Shown here: positions 1-6,365 of the stretch, piece by piece
Position numbering within the stretch: position 1 is the stretch's first letter
Layout: each line of letters starts with the position of its first letter
DNA from: an uncultured Granulicatella sp.
Lineage (GTDB): Bacteria; Bacillota; Bacilli; Lactobacillales; Aerococcaceae
Direction of reading: 5' to 3'
DNA length: 6,365 bases
NCBI GenBank assembly: GCA_938017885.1
Contig: CALIJD010000115.1
Location: 1-6,365 of the forward strand
Program-made: the position numbers and the translations under genes
The notes under the pieces: generated by a model
What the model was told of the DNA's origin: nothing
Seen by the model: the letters and a program-made list of their open reading frames with translations, nothing else
Databases searched by the model: none

Positions 1-591
1 TCAGCAGTGAAAAAAGGATATTCAGGAACAGCTATCTTTACGAAAGAAAAACCTTTATCTGTAGAATATGGAATTGGAATAGAAGAGCATGACCAAGAAG
101 GGCGTGTGATTACAGCGGAATATGAGAAGTTCTACTTAGTGACGGTATATACTCCAAATGCGAAACGTGACTTATCTCGCCTCGAGTATCGCCAAGTATG
201 GGAAGATGACTTCCTTGCTTTTATTAAAAAACTAGAAGAAACAAAGCCGGTAATTTTCTGTGGGGACTTAAATGTAGCACATAAAGAAATCGACTTGGCA
301 AATCCAAAAACAAATACGATGAATGCAGGATTTACAAAAGAAGAACGTGCAAAATTCGATCAAGTCGTCAATAATGACTTTGTGGATGCGTTCCGTTACT
401 TATATCCAGATACGCTAGGAGCCTACAGTTGGTGGAGTTATATGGGAGGAGCCCGTGCTCGAAATGTCGGATGGAGAATTGATTATTTTGTGATTTCACA
501 ATCTCTAACAGCCCTCCTTCAAGAAGTAAAAATCCGAAGCGATGTCACCGGAAGCGATCATTGCCCAGTAGAAATGAAAATCGAACTGTAG
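1..591 (+). CDS. exoA: exodeoxyribonuclease III / AP endonuclease, 3' part (partial at left edge)
   Basis: This is the C-terminal 196 codons of an ExoIII-family enzyme of the endonuclease/exonuclease/phosphatase fold. The family cuts DNA 5' to abasic sites in base excision repair and also has 3'-5' exonuclease and 3'-phosphatase activity; it is cytoplasmic and Mg-dependent. Visible family motifs are [10 protein letters not shown] in the middle, [16 protein letters not shown] with the catalytic Asp and Asn at bases 265-267 and 271-273, the substrate-binding [20 protein letters not shown] stretch, and the C-terminal GSDHCPV with the active-site Asp-His pair at 556-561. The frame is open to base 1 and the first codons (S-A-V-K-K-G) already match the family interior, so the GTG at base 7 is not a start. 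Full-length members have about 250-275 residues, so roughly 55-80 residues, including the N-terminal Asn and metal-binding Glu motifs, lie outside the window. It is on the same strand as uvrA, 63 bases upstream of it. Confidence 0.95.
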   Translation, partial: SAVKKGYSGTAIFTKEKPLSVEYGIGIEEHDQEGRVITAEYEKFYLVTVYTPNAKRDLSRLEYRQVWEDDFLAFIKKLEETKPVIFCGDLNVAHKEIDLANPKTNTMNAGFTKEERAKFDQVVNNDFVDAFRYLYPDTLGAYSWWSYMGGARARNVGWRIDYFVISQSLTALLQEVKIRSDVTGSDHCPVEMKIEL

Positions 592-596
592 AACAT

Positions 597-625
597 TTGT
601 TCGTGTTGTAAAAATTTGATACAAT
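597..625 (+). promoter_or_regulatory. sigma-A type promoter of uvrA
   Basis: A -35-like TTGTTC (597-602) and a -10 TACAAT (620-625) are separated by 17 bases. TGA just before the -10 makes it an extended -10 element. Transcription would start near 632, giving a leader of about 23 bases that contains the uvrA ribosome binding site AAAGAGG (641-647). No LexA/DinR-type operator (GAAC-N4-GTTC core) in a convincing long form was seen, although GAACATTTGTTC at 591-602 contains that core and overlaps the -35; see findings. The call rests on pattern only. Confidence 0.6.
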
Positions 626-654
626 GGATGTATCAATTATAAAGAGGTATTCAA

Positions 655-3498
655 ATGGCAAAAGACCATATTGTCGTGCATGGAGCACGATCTCATAATT
701 TAAAAAACATTGATGTGAGCATTCCTCGTGATCAATTTGTCGTGATTACAGGATTATCTGGTTCAGGGAAGAGTTCGTTAGCCTTCGACACTTTATACGC
801 TGAAGGACAACGCCGTTATGTGGAAAGTCTGTCTGCGTATGCGCGTCAATTTTTAGGGCAAATGGACAAACCCGATGTAGATAGTATCGATGGCTTAAGT
901 CCTGCGATCGCGATCGACCAAAAAACCACATCCAGAAACCCACGTTCAACAGTAGGAACGGTTACAGAAATTAATGATTATTTACGTTTATTATATGCAC
1001 GTGTTGGGAAACCAATCTGTCCAAATGATGGAACACCGATTGAAAGCCAATCTCTCGAACAGATGGTCAATCGTGTGATGGAAATGCCCGAAAAAACAAA
1101 GATTCAAGTGCTTGCTCCTGTTGTGGTCCAAAAGAAAGGGGAGCATAAAAAAGTCTTTGAAAAAATTCAAAAAGATGGATATGTGCGTGTGCGCGTTGAT
1201 GGCGAGATGCATGAAGTCACCGAAGAGCTGAATTTAGAGAAGAACAAAAAGCATAATATCGAAATCGTTGTGGACCGTATTGTGGTGAGTGATAAGAGTC
1301 GTTCACGTCTATTCGATTCGATTGAAGCAGCCCTTCGTTTATCGGAGGGGTATGCCATTGTAGATGTGATTGGTGGGGAAGAACATCTCTTTAGCGAACA
1401 CCATTCATGTCCGATTTGTGGATTTACCGTAGGCGAATTAGAGCCGCGTCTTTTCTCTTTTAATGCGCCATTTGGAGCTTGTCCGGAATGTGATGGTCTT
1501 GGATCAAAACTCGAAGTGGACTTAGAATTAATTGTTCCCGATAAGAGCTTGACATTAGAAGAAGGAGCACTTGTTCCATGGAATCCTATTAGCTCCAACT
1601 ACTATCCATCGATGCTCAGCCAATTTTGTGAGCAATTTAAGATTCCGATGAATATTCCGTTTGAAAAATTGACACAGTCACAAGTGAATATGGTTCTGTA
1701 TGGGTCCGGAGATGCTACTTTCCAATTCCATCATGAAAATGAATTCGGTGGAGTCCGAGATGTAGAAATCCCATTTGAAGGCGTGGCAGTGAATGTGGAA
1801 CGCCGCTATCGTGAAACCAATAGTGATTTTACAAGAGAACAAATGCGCCAATATATGACAGAATCTTCTTGTAAGACTTGTCATGGCTTCCGTTTAAACG
1901 AACAAGCCTTATCTGTCAAAGTAGGCGGAAAAAATATTAGCGAAGTTCTCTCTCTATCTGTGGATGATGAGATTGACTTCTTTAAGGACTTAAACTTATC
2001 GGAGACAGATGAGCAAATCGCAGCTCCAATCTTAAAAGAAGTAAGTTCACGATTGAAATTCTTACGAAATGTTGGATTACAATACTTAACATTGAGCCGT
2101 GCTGCCGGAACTTTATCGGGGGGAGAAGCGCAACGAATTCGTTTAGCGACTCAAATTGGATCTAATCTATCGGGCGTTCTCTATATTTTAGATGAACCTT
2201 CGATTGGGCTGCACCAAAGAGACAATGACCGCTTAATCGACTCATTGAAGAGCATGCGCGACCTTGGGAATACCTTGATTGTGGTAGAACATGACGAAGA
2301 TACCATGCGTGCTGCGGACTACTTGATTGATATCGGTCCAGGTGCGGGTGAATTCGGTGGCGAGATTATCGCTGCTGGAACCCCAAAAGAAGTGGAAAAG
2401 AATGCTAAGTCACTGACAGGGCAATATTTAGCTGGGAAGAAATACATTCCAGTGCCAAGCGAACGCCGCAGGGAAGAGAAGGGATGGATTCACTTAAAAG
2501 GCGCTGCGGAAAATAACTTACGCGGCATCGATGTGGATGTGCCACTTGGACGCTTTGTGGCCGTTACAGGGGTATCCGGTTCTGGAAAGAGCTCACTTGT
2601 CAACAGCGTATTGAAGAAAGCCTTAGCGCGTGAGATTACACGTACGAAGGAAAAACCAGGGAAGTTCAAGAGCATCTCAGGCTTTGAGAGCCTTGATAAG
2701 ATTATCGATATCGACCAAAGCCCAATCGGAAGAACCCCACGAAGCAACCCGGCTACGTATACGGGTGTATTTGATGATATTCGTGATTTATTTGCAACCA
2801 CAAATGAAGCGAAAATCCGCGGATATAAGAAAGGACGCTTCAGTTTCAATGTGAAGGGTGGCCGATGTGAGTCTTGTAAAGGGGACGGCATTCTAAAAAT
2901 CGAGATGCACTTCCTACCAGACGTATATGTGCCGTGTGAAGTCTGCCACGGAACGCGTTATAACTCTGAAACGCTCGAAGTGAAATACAAAGGAAAGAGT
3001 ATTGCGGATGTTCTTCAATTGACCGTTGATGAAGCAGTAGAATTCTTCCAAGCCGTACCAAAAATCAAACGAAAATTACAAACGATTAAAGATGTCGGAC
3101 TCGGCTATGTCACCCTTGGGCAATCTGCCACAACGCTCTCTGGAGGAGAAGCGCAACGGATGAAGTTAGCTAGCGAACTCCAACGTGTTTCAACAGGAAA
3201 TACGTTCTACGTGCTTGATGAACCAACGACAGGACTACATACGGACGATATCGCACGTCTGCTTGAAGTGTTGAATCGTTTAGTCGAAGCCGGAAATACC
3301 GTACTTGTCATCGAACATAACTTAGATGTGATTAAGACCGCTGACTATATCATTGATATGGGACCAGAAGGCGGTAGCGGTGGTGGACTTGTCATTGCGA
3401 CAGGAACGCCAGAAGAAGTGGCCAAAGATAAAAACAGTCACACAGGTCGTTATTTAAAACGCGCTTTAGAAGCAGCCGACTCTCATAAAAAGAAGTAG
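655..3498 (+). CDS. uvrA: excinuclease ABC subunit UvrA
   Basis: UvrA is the damage-sensing ATPase of nucleotide excision repair. A dimer scans DNA, delivers UvrB to lesions and then leaves. The 947 residues match the usual 940-960. Two ABC ATPase units are complete. Unit 1 has Walker [10 protein letters not shown] (33-41, Lys39), signature LSGGEAQR (487-494), Walker B LDEPS (Asp513-Glu514) and switch His546. Unit 2 has Walker [10 protein letters not shown] (639-647, Lys645), signature LSGGEAQR (828-835), Walker B LDEPT (Asp855-Glu856) and His888. Zinc modules are present at Cys252/255/276/279 and Cys738/741/761/764, the second being the C-terminal finger needed for damage recognition. There is another CxxC at CKTCHG near residue 406. 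The UvrB-binding region lies in the N-terminal half. The start ATG is set by AAAGAGG 7 bases upstream and the family-typical N-terminus ([14 protein letters not shown]). The tail ends in KKK. uvrB, the usual partner gene just upstream in many Firmicutes, is not adjacent here; exoA is. No frameshift or missing catalytic residue was seen. Confidence 0.99.
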   Translation: MAKDHIVVHGARSHNLKNIDVSIPRDQFVVITGLSGSGKSSLAFDTLYAEGQRRYVESLSAYARQFLGQMDKPDVDSIDGLSPAIAIDQKTTSRNPRSTVGTVTEINDYLRLLYARVGKPICPNDGTPIESQSLEQMVNRVMEMPEKTKIQVLAPVVVQKKGEHKKVFEKIQKDGYVRVRVDGEMHEVTEELNLEKNKKHNIEIVVDRIVVSDKSRSRLFDSIEAALRLSEGYAIVDVIGGEEHLFSEHHSCPICGFTVGELEPRLFSFNAPFGACPECDGLGSKLEVDLELIVPDKSLTLEEGALVPWNPISSNYYPSMLSQFCEQFKIPMNIPFEKLTQSQVNMVLYGSGDATFQFHHENEFGGVRDVEIPFEGVAVNVERRYRETNSDFTREQMRQYMTESSCKTCHGFRLNEQALSVKVGGKNISEVLSLSVDDEIDFFKDLNLSETDEQIAAPILKEVSSRLKFLRNVGLQYLTLSRAAGTLSGGEAQRIRLATQIGSNLSGVLYILDEPSIGLHQRDNDRLIDSLKSMRDLGNTLIVVEHDEDTMRAADYLIDIGPGAGEFGGEIIAAGTPKEVEKNAKSLTGQYLAGKKYIPVPSERRREEKGWIHLKGAAENNLRGIDVDVPLGRFVAVTGVSGSGKSSLVNSVLKKALAREITRTKEKPGKFKSISGFESLDKIIDIDQSPIGRTPRSNPATYTGVFDDIRDLFATTNEAKIRGYKKGRFSFNVKGGRCESCKGDGILKIEMHFLPDVYVPCEVCHGTRYNSETLEVKYKGKSIADVLQLTVDEAVEFFQAVPKIKRKLQTIKDVGLGYVTLGQSATTLSGGEAQRMKLASELQRVSTGNTFYVLDEPTTGLHTDDIARLLEVLNRLVEAGNTVLVIEHNLDVIKTADYIIDMGPEGGSGGGLVIATGTPEEVAKDKNSHTGRYLKRALEAADSHKKK

Positions 3499-3515
3499 AA
3501 AATCGCTAGAAGAGA

Positions 3516-3544
3516 TAGTTTGAAGAAGTTAGTTATGCTATACT
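3516..3544 (+). promoter_or_regulatory. extended -10 promoter of rpiA
   Basis: A strong extended -10, TGCTATACT (3536-3544), sits 33 bases before the rpiA start. No good -35 is found at 17 bases; the hexamer there is TAGTTT (3516-3521), which is expected to be tolerated with a TGn extension. The predicted start site near 3551 gives a short leader carrying AGGGGGA. The gap between uvrA and rpiA contains no terminator-like hairpin, so rpiA probably also receives readthrough from uvrA. Confidence 0.55.
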
Positions 3545-3576
3545 CAACATAGATCATTTCTCAGGGGGAAACTTGA

Positions 3577-4245
3577 ATGAACATGAAAGAATTAGTCGGC
3601 AAGAAAGCCGCAGAATATGTAGAAAGTGGAATGACGGTTGGTCTTGGAACTGGTTCGACAGCTTACTATTTTGTGGAAGAAATCGGTCGACGAGTAAAAG
3701 AAGAAGGACTTGAAATCGTGGGAGTAACGACTTCTTTAGCAACGAAGAAACAAGCAGAAGCACTTGGAATTCCATTGAAGAGCGTGGATGAAGTGGATTA
3801 TATCGATGTAACGATTGATGGCGCAGACGAAATCGCTCCAGATTTTTCAGGAATCAAAGGAGGCGGCGGTGCGTTATTATTCGAAAAAATCGTTGCAGAG
3901 CAATCAAAGAGTGTTATCTGGATTGTAGACGAATCAAAAATGGTGGACTATTTAGGTCGTTTCCCATTACCAGTGGAAGTGGTGCCGTACGGATCAGAAC
4001 AATTATTTAAACGTTTTGAAGCTCTAGGATACAAACCAACATTCCGCGAACGTGACGGAGAACGCTACTTAACCGATAGCAAAAACTACATTATCGATTT
4101 GGATGTCTATCCAATTAAAGACCCAATCGCATTTGGAGAAAAAATCAAAGGCATGACAGGTGTGGTAGAGCAAGGTCTCTTCACAAACATGACAGATATC
4201 GTGCTTGTAGGAACTCCTGATGGGGTTGTCGTAAAACAATTCTAA
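3577..4245 (+). CDS. rpiA: ribose-5-phosphate isomerase A
   Basis: RpiA interconverts ribulose 5-phosphate and ribose 5-phosphate in the non-oxidative pentose phosphate pathway, supplying ribose for nucleotides. The protein is cytoplasmic. Its 222 residues match the family (about 219-230). Recognisable elements, in numbering that coincides with the E. coli enzyme, are the phosphate-binding loop GLGTGST (22-28), TTSLAT (51-56), the catalytic DGAD motif (Asp81, Asp84), [11 protein letters not shown] with Lys94 and the catalytic base Glu103, and VDESK with Lys121. The C-terminal [10 protein letters not shown] stretch is also family-typical. The start is chosen because AGGGGGA (3563-3569) lies 7 bases before this ATG; a second ATG at codon 3 would give 13 bases. 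The gene is closed by a strong hairpin right after the stop. It has no functional link to uvrA, and the adjacency looks incidental. Confidence 0.98.
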   Translation: MNMKELVGKKAAEYVESGMTVGLGTGSTAYYFVEEIGRRVKEEGLEIVGVTTSLATKKQAEALGIPLKSVDEVDYIDVTIDGADEIAPDFSGIKGGGGALLFEKIVAEQSKSVIWIVDESKMVDYLGRFPLPVEVVPYGSEQLFKRFEALGYKPTFRERDGERYLTDSKNYIIDLDVYPIKDPIAFGEKIKGMTGVVEQGLFTNMTDIVLVGTPDGVVVKQF

Positions 4246-4300
4246 AAAATAACCCGCTTGGAGTCATCGATGATGCGTGATTCTAAGCGGGTTTTGTTAT
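4246..4300. terminator. bidirectional intrinsic terminator between rpiA and the Rpn remnant
   Basis: Bases 4251-4266 (AACCCGCTTGGAGTCA) pair over all 16 positions with 4278-4293, with two G-T wobbles, around an 11-base loop. On the plus strand the stem is followed by TTGTTAT, part of a TTTTGTTAT run. On the minus strand it is followed by ATTTTTTAG, so it can stop transcription of rpiA from the left and of the facing remnant from the right. The stem begins 6 bases after the rpiA stop, and its other foot is 4 bases from the stop codon of the minus-strand frame. Confidence 0.9.
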
Positions 4301-4617
4301 AGTGTATTTTTAATTTTTTGAATCTCTTCTTCAGATAATCCGGTGTGCTTTATGATTTCCGTGATAGGAAGATTCATTTTAAGAAATGCCAAAACTTGAC
4401 CTTCTTTAAGTCCTGCTTCTCTAGCGGTCTCTTTGGCATATTCGATTGTTTTCCAATAGACTTCTTCGTATTTTTCCATTTGTTCCGCCATCTTCATTTC
4501 CTCCGAATCTAAATTATAGAAATCAACAACAGCATAAGCGTCTTGAATTTCTTTGGATGCTTTTGCCGTGATTGTACCATTTTTAAGGAAATTTCTCCAC
4601 GAATCGTAAAAGTTGTC
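4297..4617 (-). pseudogene. C-terminal remnant of an Rpn-family PD-(D/E)XK nuclease / putative transposase
   Basis: On the minus strand the frame is open from 4617 to the TAA at 4297-4299 (106 codons), closed upstream by TGA at 4618-4620 with a further in-frame TAA just beyond. The protein starts DNFYDSWRNFLKN, continues KASKEIQDAYAVVDFYNLDS and EQMEKYEEVYWKTIEYAKE, and ends in a helical tail with LKEGQ, LPITEIIKHTGLSEEEI. This is how Rpn-family (recombination-promoting nuclease, 'PD-(D/E)XK nuclease family transposase') proteins of about 280-310 residues end. Everything N-terminal, including the catalytic nuclease core, is missing, and the sequence beyond 4620 looks like the yeiH upstream region rather than a decayed coding sequence. 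I therefore call it a 5'-truncated relic. The largest frame with a conventional start is 66 residues from ATG at 4497, or 64 from ATG at 4491. No convincing minus-strand promoter was found. The family identity is by recognition, not alignment. Confidence 0.75.
4498..4504 (-). promoter_or_regulatory. internal ribosome binding site inside the Rpn remnant
   Basis: Read on the minus strand the bases are GGAGGAA followed by ATGAAGATG. GGAGG (4504-4500) is 8 bases before the ATG at 4491 and only 2 bases before the ATG at 4497, so the second ATG has the better spacing. This would allow the 64-residue C-terminal tail (4297-4491) to be translated on its own. The same bases also encode Ser-Glu-Glu in the long frame, so the match could be chance. 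Confidence 0.4.
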
Positions 4618-4670
4618 TCATTTTTAATACCTATTTACGACAAAAAAGAGGGAGGGTATTTCAATTTGTG

Positions 4671-4700
4671 TTCGAAAATCAAGGCGGAGTGTGCTATACT
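4671..4700 (+). promoter_or_regulatory. extended -10 promoter of the yeiH-orf63 unit
   Basis: TGCTATACT at 4692-4700 is an extended -10 identical over nine bases to the one before rpiA. A weak -35, TTCGAA (4671-4676), lies 18 bases upstream. Transcription would start near 4707, about 27 bases before the ATG at 4734. This position argues against the GTG at 4668 being the start of the membrane protein, because it would lie upstream of the transcript. Confidence 0.6.
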
Positions 4701-4733
4701 AGTAAAGATTTAGTATTGAAAGGATCTGATGAA

Positions 4734-5720
4734 ATGTCATCATTCATGGAAAAAAGAAAAGGATTGCTGTGTACATTTGCTATAGCGGTTGTCTCAGTCA
4801 TGCTCGATAAGCTATTCCCAGTGATTGGGAGTGCGGTATTTGCTATTATTTTAGGGATGGTCTTGAACCAATTTTGGAAAATCCCAAGTGATTTTAGACC
4901 GGGAATTAACTATTCAGCAAAAAAATTATTACATTACTCCATTATCGCGCTTGGATTTACAATGTCATTTGCGCAAGTGAGCCAAACAGGTGCTTCATCG
5001 TTCCCAGTGACGATTGTGACCATCTTGATTGCGTTTCTAACAGCACTACTTGTAGGAAATTTCTTCAAATTGTCTCGTCCGCTGAAGATTCTTGTTGGAT
5101 TCGGGACTGCCATTTGCGGGGGCTCGGCGATTGCTGCAGCTTCACCAATCATTAAGGCGGAAGACGATGAAGTAGCGTTGTCGATTTCAACCATCTTCCT
5201 TTTCAATGTAATGGCGGTATTCCTATTCCCATTCTTAGGACACTTGATGAACATGGACGCGTCGCAATTCGGACTTTTCGCAGGAACAGCGATTAACGAT
5301 ACATCAAGCGTGGTCGCAGCCGGCGCCAGTTACAGTGCAGAAGCGTTAGAAATCGCGACAATCGTGAAACTTACTCGTGCGTTGATGATTGTTCCAGCCT
5401 GCCTCGTATTATCATTTGTCGAAGCACGTCGCATGAAACAAGAAGGACAAAGCGTTCAATGGAAGAATATCGTACCAATGTTTATCATCTGGTTTATGGT
5501 CGCTTCCATCATTACAAGTGTGGGATTATTCCCAAGTTTCCTTGTACCGTATGCAAAATTAGCGTCTAACTGGTTGATGGCGATGGCATTAGCAGGTATC
5601 GGAATGCAAGTATCCTTCCAACAATTCAAAGAAGCAGGGGCAAAACCAATCTTAACCGGTTTAGCTACTTGGTTTATGGTGACTGTCACTAGCTTAATCA
5701 TGCAGTACTTCGTTTTATAG
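4734..5720 (+). CDS. yeiH: YeiH/UPF0324-family membrane protein (putative sulfate exporter family)
   Basis: This is a 328-residue polytopic membrane protein of the Cons_hypoth698/UPF0324 family. Members are annotated as putative sulfate exporters, but to my knowledge substrate and direction are not firmly shown. After a short basic N-terminus (MEKRKG) about ten hydrophobic segments follow, the first at residues 11-25, 30-46 and 65-82. Conserved family stretches are GFGTAICGGSAIAAASP (122-138), the acidic loop KAEDDEVALS, GTAINDTSSVVAAG (184-197) and, near the C-terminus, ALAGIGMQVSFQQFK. The start is ATG 4734, 9 bases after AAAGGA (4719-4724) and downstream of the promoter. An in-frame GTG at 4668 would add 22 residues that are not membrane-like (MFENQGGVCYTSK...). 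The length agrees with Gram-positive members of about 330 residues. A 63-residue membrane protein gene follows after 12 bases. No LysR-type regulator or sulfur gene, as often accompanies yeiH elsewhere, is in the window. Confidence 0.88.
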   Translation: MSSFMEKRKGLLCTFAIAVVSVMLDKLFPVIGSAVFAIILGMVLNQFWKIPSDFRPGINYSAKKLLHYSIIALGFTMSFAQVSQTGASSFPVTIVTILIAFLTALLVGNFFKLSRPLKILVGFGTAICGGSAIAAASPIIKAEDDEVALSISTIFLFNVMAVFLFPFLGHLMNMDASQFGLFAGTAINDTSSVVAAGASYSAEALEIATIVKLTRALMIVPACLVLSFVEARRMKQEGQSVQWKNIVPMFIIWFMVASIITSVGLFPSFLVPYAKLASNWLMAMALAGIGMQVSFQQFKEAGAKPILTGLATWFMVTVTSLIMQYFVL

Positions 5721-5732
5721 AAAGGACGCCGT

Positions 5733-5924
5733 ATGAAAAGATTATTGGGACTCGGGTTTTGGATTAGTGCCTTGTACTTTATCTTATATACGAAAATTCC
5801 AGCGCTACAAGCCTTCGTGAACACACCAGTAGGACCTTATGTGCATGTCGCGATGGTCTTGTTACTAATCGTGGGAATTTTCTTCTACGTACTGCGCATT
5901 ATCCATTTCTTATTTTTCCCGTAA
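5733..5924 (+). CDS. small two-helix membrane protein, function unknown
   Basis: I do not recognise this 63-residue protein. It has a basic start (MKR), a hydrophobic segment at about residues 4-20, a short loop (TKIPALQAFVNTPVGP), a second, longer hydrophobic segment at about 37-54 (YVHVAMVLLLIVGIFFYVL), then RIIHFLFFP at the end. The charge pattern suggests both ends face the cytoplasm. AAAGGA (5721-5726) sits 6 bases before the ATG, and the gap from the yeiH stop is 12 bases with no terminator, so both are surely on one transcript that ends at the hairpin at 5931-5962. Good ribosome binding site, tight spacing and its own terminator support a real gene despite the size. A role as an accessory subunit of the upstream transporter-like protein is a guess from position only. 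Confidence 0.72.
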   Translation: MKRLLGLGFWISALYFILYTKIPALQAFVNTPVGPYVHVAMVLLLIVGIFFYVLRIIHFLFFP

Positions 5925-5930
5925 ACATAG

Positions 5931-5969
5931 AAAAGAGCTTAGGCAATCGCCTAAGCTCTTTTTGTTTTT
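5931..5969. terminator. bidirectional intrinsic terminator between the yeiH unit and fni
   Basis: AAAAGAGCTTAGGC (5931-5944) pairs perfectly over 14 bases with 5949-5962 around the four-base loop AATC. The plus-strand exit is TTTTTGTTTTTA (from 5959), a good U-tract. On the minus strand the stem is followed by the end of its own T-run and TTTTCTATGTTT, so it can also end fni transcripts, whose stop codon is at 5968-5970. It is the shared 3' boundary of two convergent units. Confidence 0.93.
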
Positions 5970-6365
5970 AACGTTGGGCAAGATGTTTCCAATCAATCCC
6001 GCGGGCATCACACCAGTTTTGTATGCTTGGTGCGACCACGATAGGGGCTTGTTGGAGACTAGAGATGCTATCGGCACCGACAAGCGTTAAGATCGTTGTT
6101 AGTTGCTCTTTCCAGGTTTGGACCGTATGAATCGCGTCTGGAAGGCAGTCGTCTTTCCGTACGAGATGCAACATTTCACCAGACAATCCGACCAGGCTGG
6201 CCCCCAGAGCGAAGCATTTAGCCATGTCGAGTGGCGTCTTCACACCGCCAGAAGCGATGATTGGGGTGTGGCTTCCTTGGGCTTCCATGAGGGACGTCAA
6301 GGTCGTTTGGCCCCAGTCTTCTAGGAAATCGAGTTTATCTTCCTTGCGACGGCCGTTTTCGATTT
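5968..6365 (-). CDS. fni: type 2 isopentenyl-diphosphate delta-isomerase, C-terminal part (partial at right edge)
   Basis: This is the C-terminal 132 codons of the FMN- and NADPH-dependent isomerase that converts isopentenyl diphosphate to dimethylallyl diphosphate. It is the step after the mevalonate pathway and supplies undecaprenyl and other isoprenoid carriers in the cytoplasm. The frame is open to the right edge on the minus strand; an ATG at 6300 is internal, since IENGRRKEDKLDFLEDWGQTT upstream of it (from 6363) is typical family sequence. Seen further on are ASGGV (6241-6255) and ALGASLVGLSG, the two FMN-phosphate-binding loops at the end of the TIM barrel, then the helical tail ending WKHLAQR. 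Full proteins have about 340-350 residues, so around 210 lie outside. It converges with the yeiH unit, with a terminator between. No other mevalonate gene is visible. Confidence 0.93.
   Translation of the reverse strand, partial: IENGRRKEDKLDFLEDWGQTTLTSLMEAQGSHTPIIASGGVKTPLDMAKCFALGASLVGLSGEMLHLVRKDDCLPDAIHTVQTWKEQLTTILTLVGADSISSLQQAPIVVAPSIQNWCDARGIDWKHLAQR

Noticed and set aside
7..591. GTG at base 7 as the start of a 194-residue protein
   Set aside because: The codons before it are in frame and the sequence matches the interior of ExoIII; the real start is outside the window.
1167..1598. 143-codon open frame on the minus strand inside uvrA, and similar ones at 2490-2891 and 746-1212
   Set aside because: They lie opposite a fully conserved uvrA, have no family-like sequence and no ribosome binding site; antisense shadows.
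2113..3160. Repeated [16 protein letters not shown] and Walker A-encoding stretches in uvrA
   Set aside because: These are the two ABC ATPase units every UvrA carries, not a recent duplication.
4621..4700. A minus-strand promoter for the Rpn remnant
   Set aside because: An AT-rich TATTAA is present near 4626, but no -35 is found at 16-18 bases, so I cannot support it.
5456..5824. 122-codon minus-strand frame across the yeiH end, and 4934-5254 within it
   Set aside because: Opposite conserved membrane-protein coding sequence, low-complexity shadow composition, and no recognisable domain.
5733..5924. The 63-residue membrane protein as a holin or type I toxin
   Set aside because: No phage or toxin-antitoxin context, no antisense RNA signature, and its placement is within a transporter transcript.
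5968..6300. ATG at 6300 (minus) as start of a 110-residue protein
   Set aside because: In-frame family sequence (IENGRR, WGQTT) continues upstream to the window edge, so it is an internal Met of fni.
6103..6324. 73-codon plus-strand frame at the right end
   Set aside because: Antisense to the clearly recognisable fni coding sequence; no ribosome binding site or family match.

Overview
The window reads as an ordinary chromosomal segment of a low-to-moderate GC Gram-positive bacterium, most likely in the order Lactobacillales. The evidence is strong AGGAGG-type ribosome binding sites, sigma-A promoters of the extended -10 type, Firmicute-like UvrA, RpiA and ExoA sequences, and a type 2 (FMN) isopentenyl-diphosphate isomerase, which in this phylum goes with the mevalonate pathway of cocci and lactobacilli. 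A Carnobacteriaceae/Granulicatella-like source would fit, but the genus is a guess.

Layout. Bases 1-591 hold the C-terminal three quarters of an exonuclease III/AP endonuclease gene (exoA), entering from the left edge. A short gap with its own promoter leads to a complete uvrA (655-3498), then another promoter and a complete rpiA (3577-4245). All three are on the plus strand with no convincing terminator between them, so some readthrough is likely. A long hairpin at 4251-4293 ends this block and can serve both strands. Facing it on the minus strand (4297-4617) is the C-terminal remnant of an Rpn-family PD-(D/E)XK nuclease/'transposase'. Its nuclease domain is gone, but the part that remains keeps an internal ribosome binding site and a 64-66 residue open frame.

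The right part starts with a promoter at 4671-4700 that drives a two-gene unit: a YeiH/UPF0324-family membrane protein (4734-5720) and, 12 bases later, a 63-residue protein with two membrane segments (5733-5924) that I cannot assign. A perfect 14-bp hairpin (5931-5962) separates this unit from the convergent fni gene on the minus strand, of which only the C-terminal 132 residues are in the window.

How the genes relate: exoA and uvrA both act in DNA repair (base excision and nucleotide excision) but need not be co-regulated. rpiA (pentose phosphate pathway) and fni (isoprenoid synthesis) are housekeeping metabolism. I see no CRISPR array, rRNA, tRNA, riboswitch, insertion sequence ends or new multi-gene system. 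The points most worth a second look are the Rpn remnant with its possible stand-alone C-terminal product, and the small membrane protein paired with YeiH.
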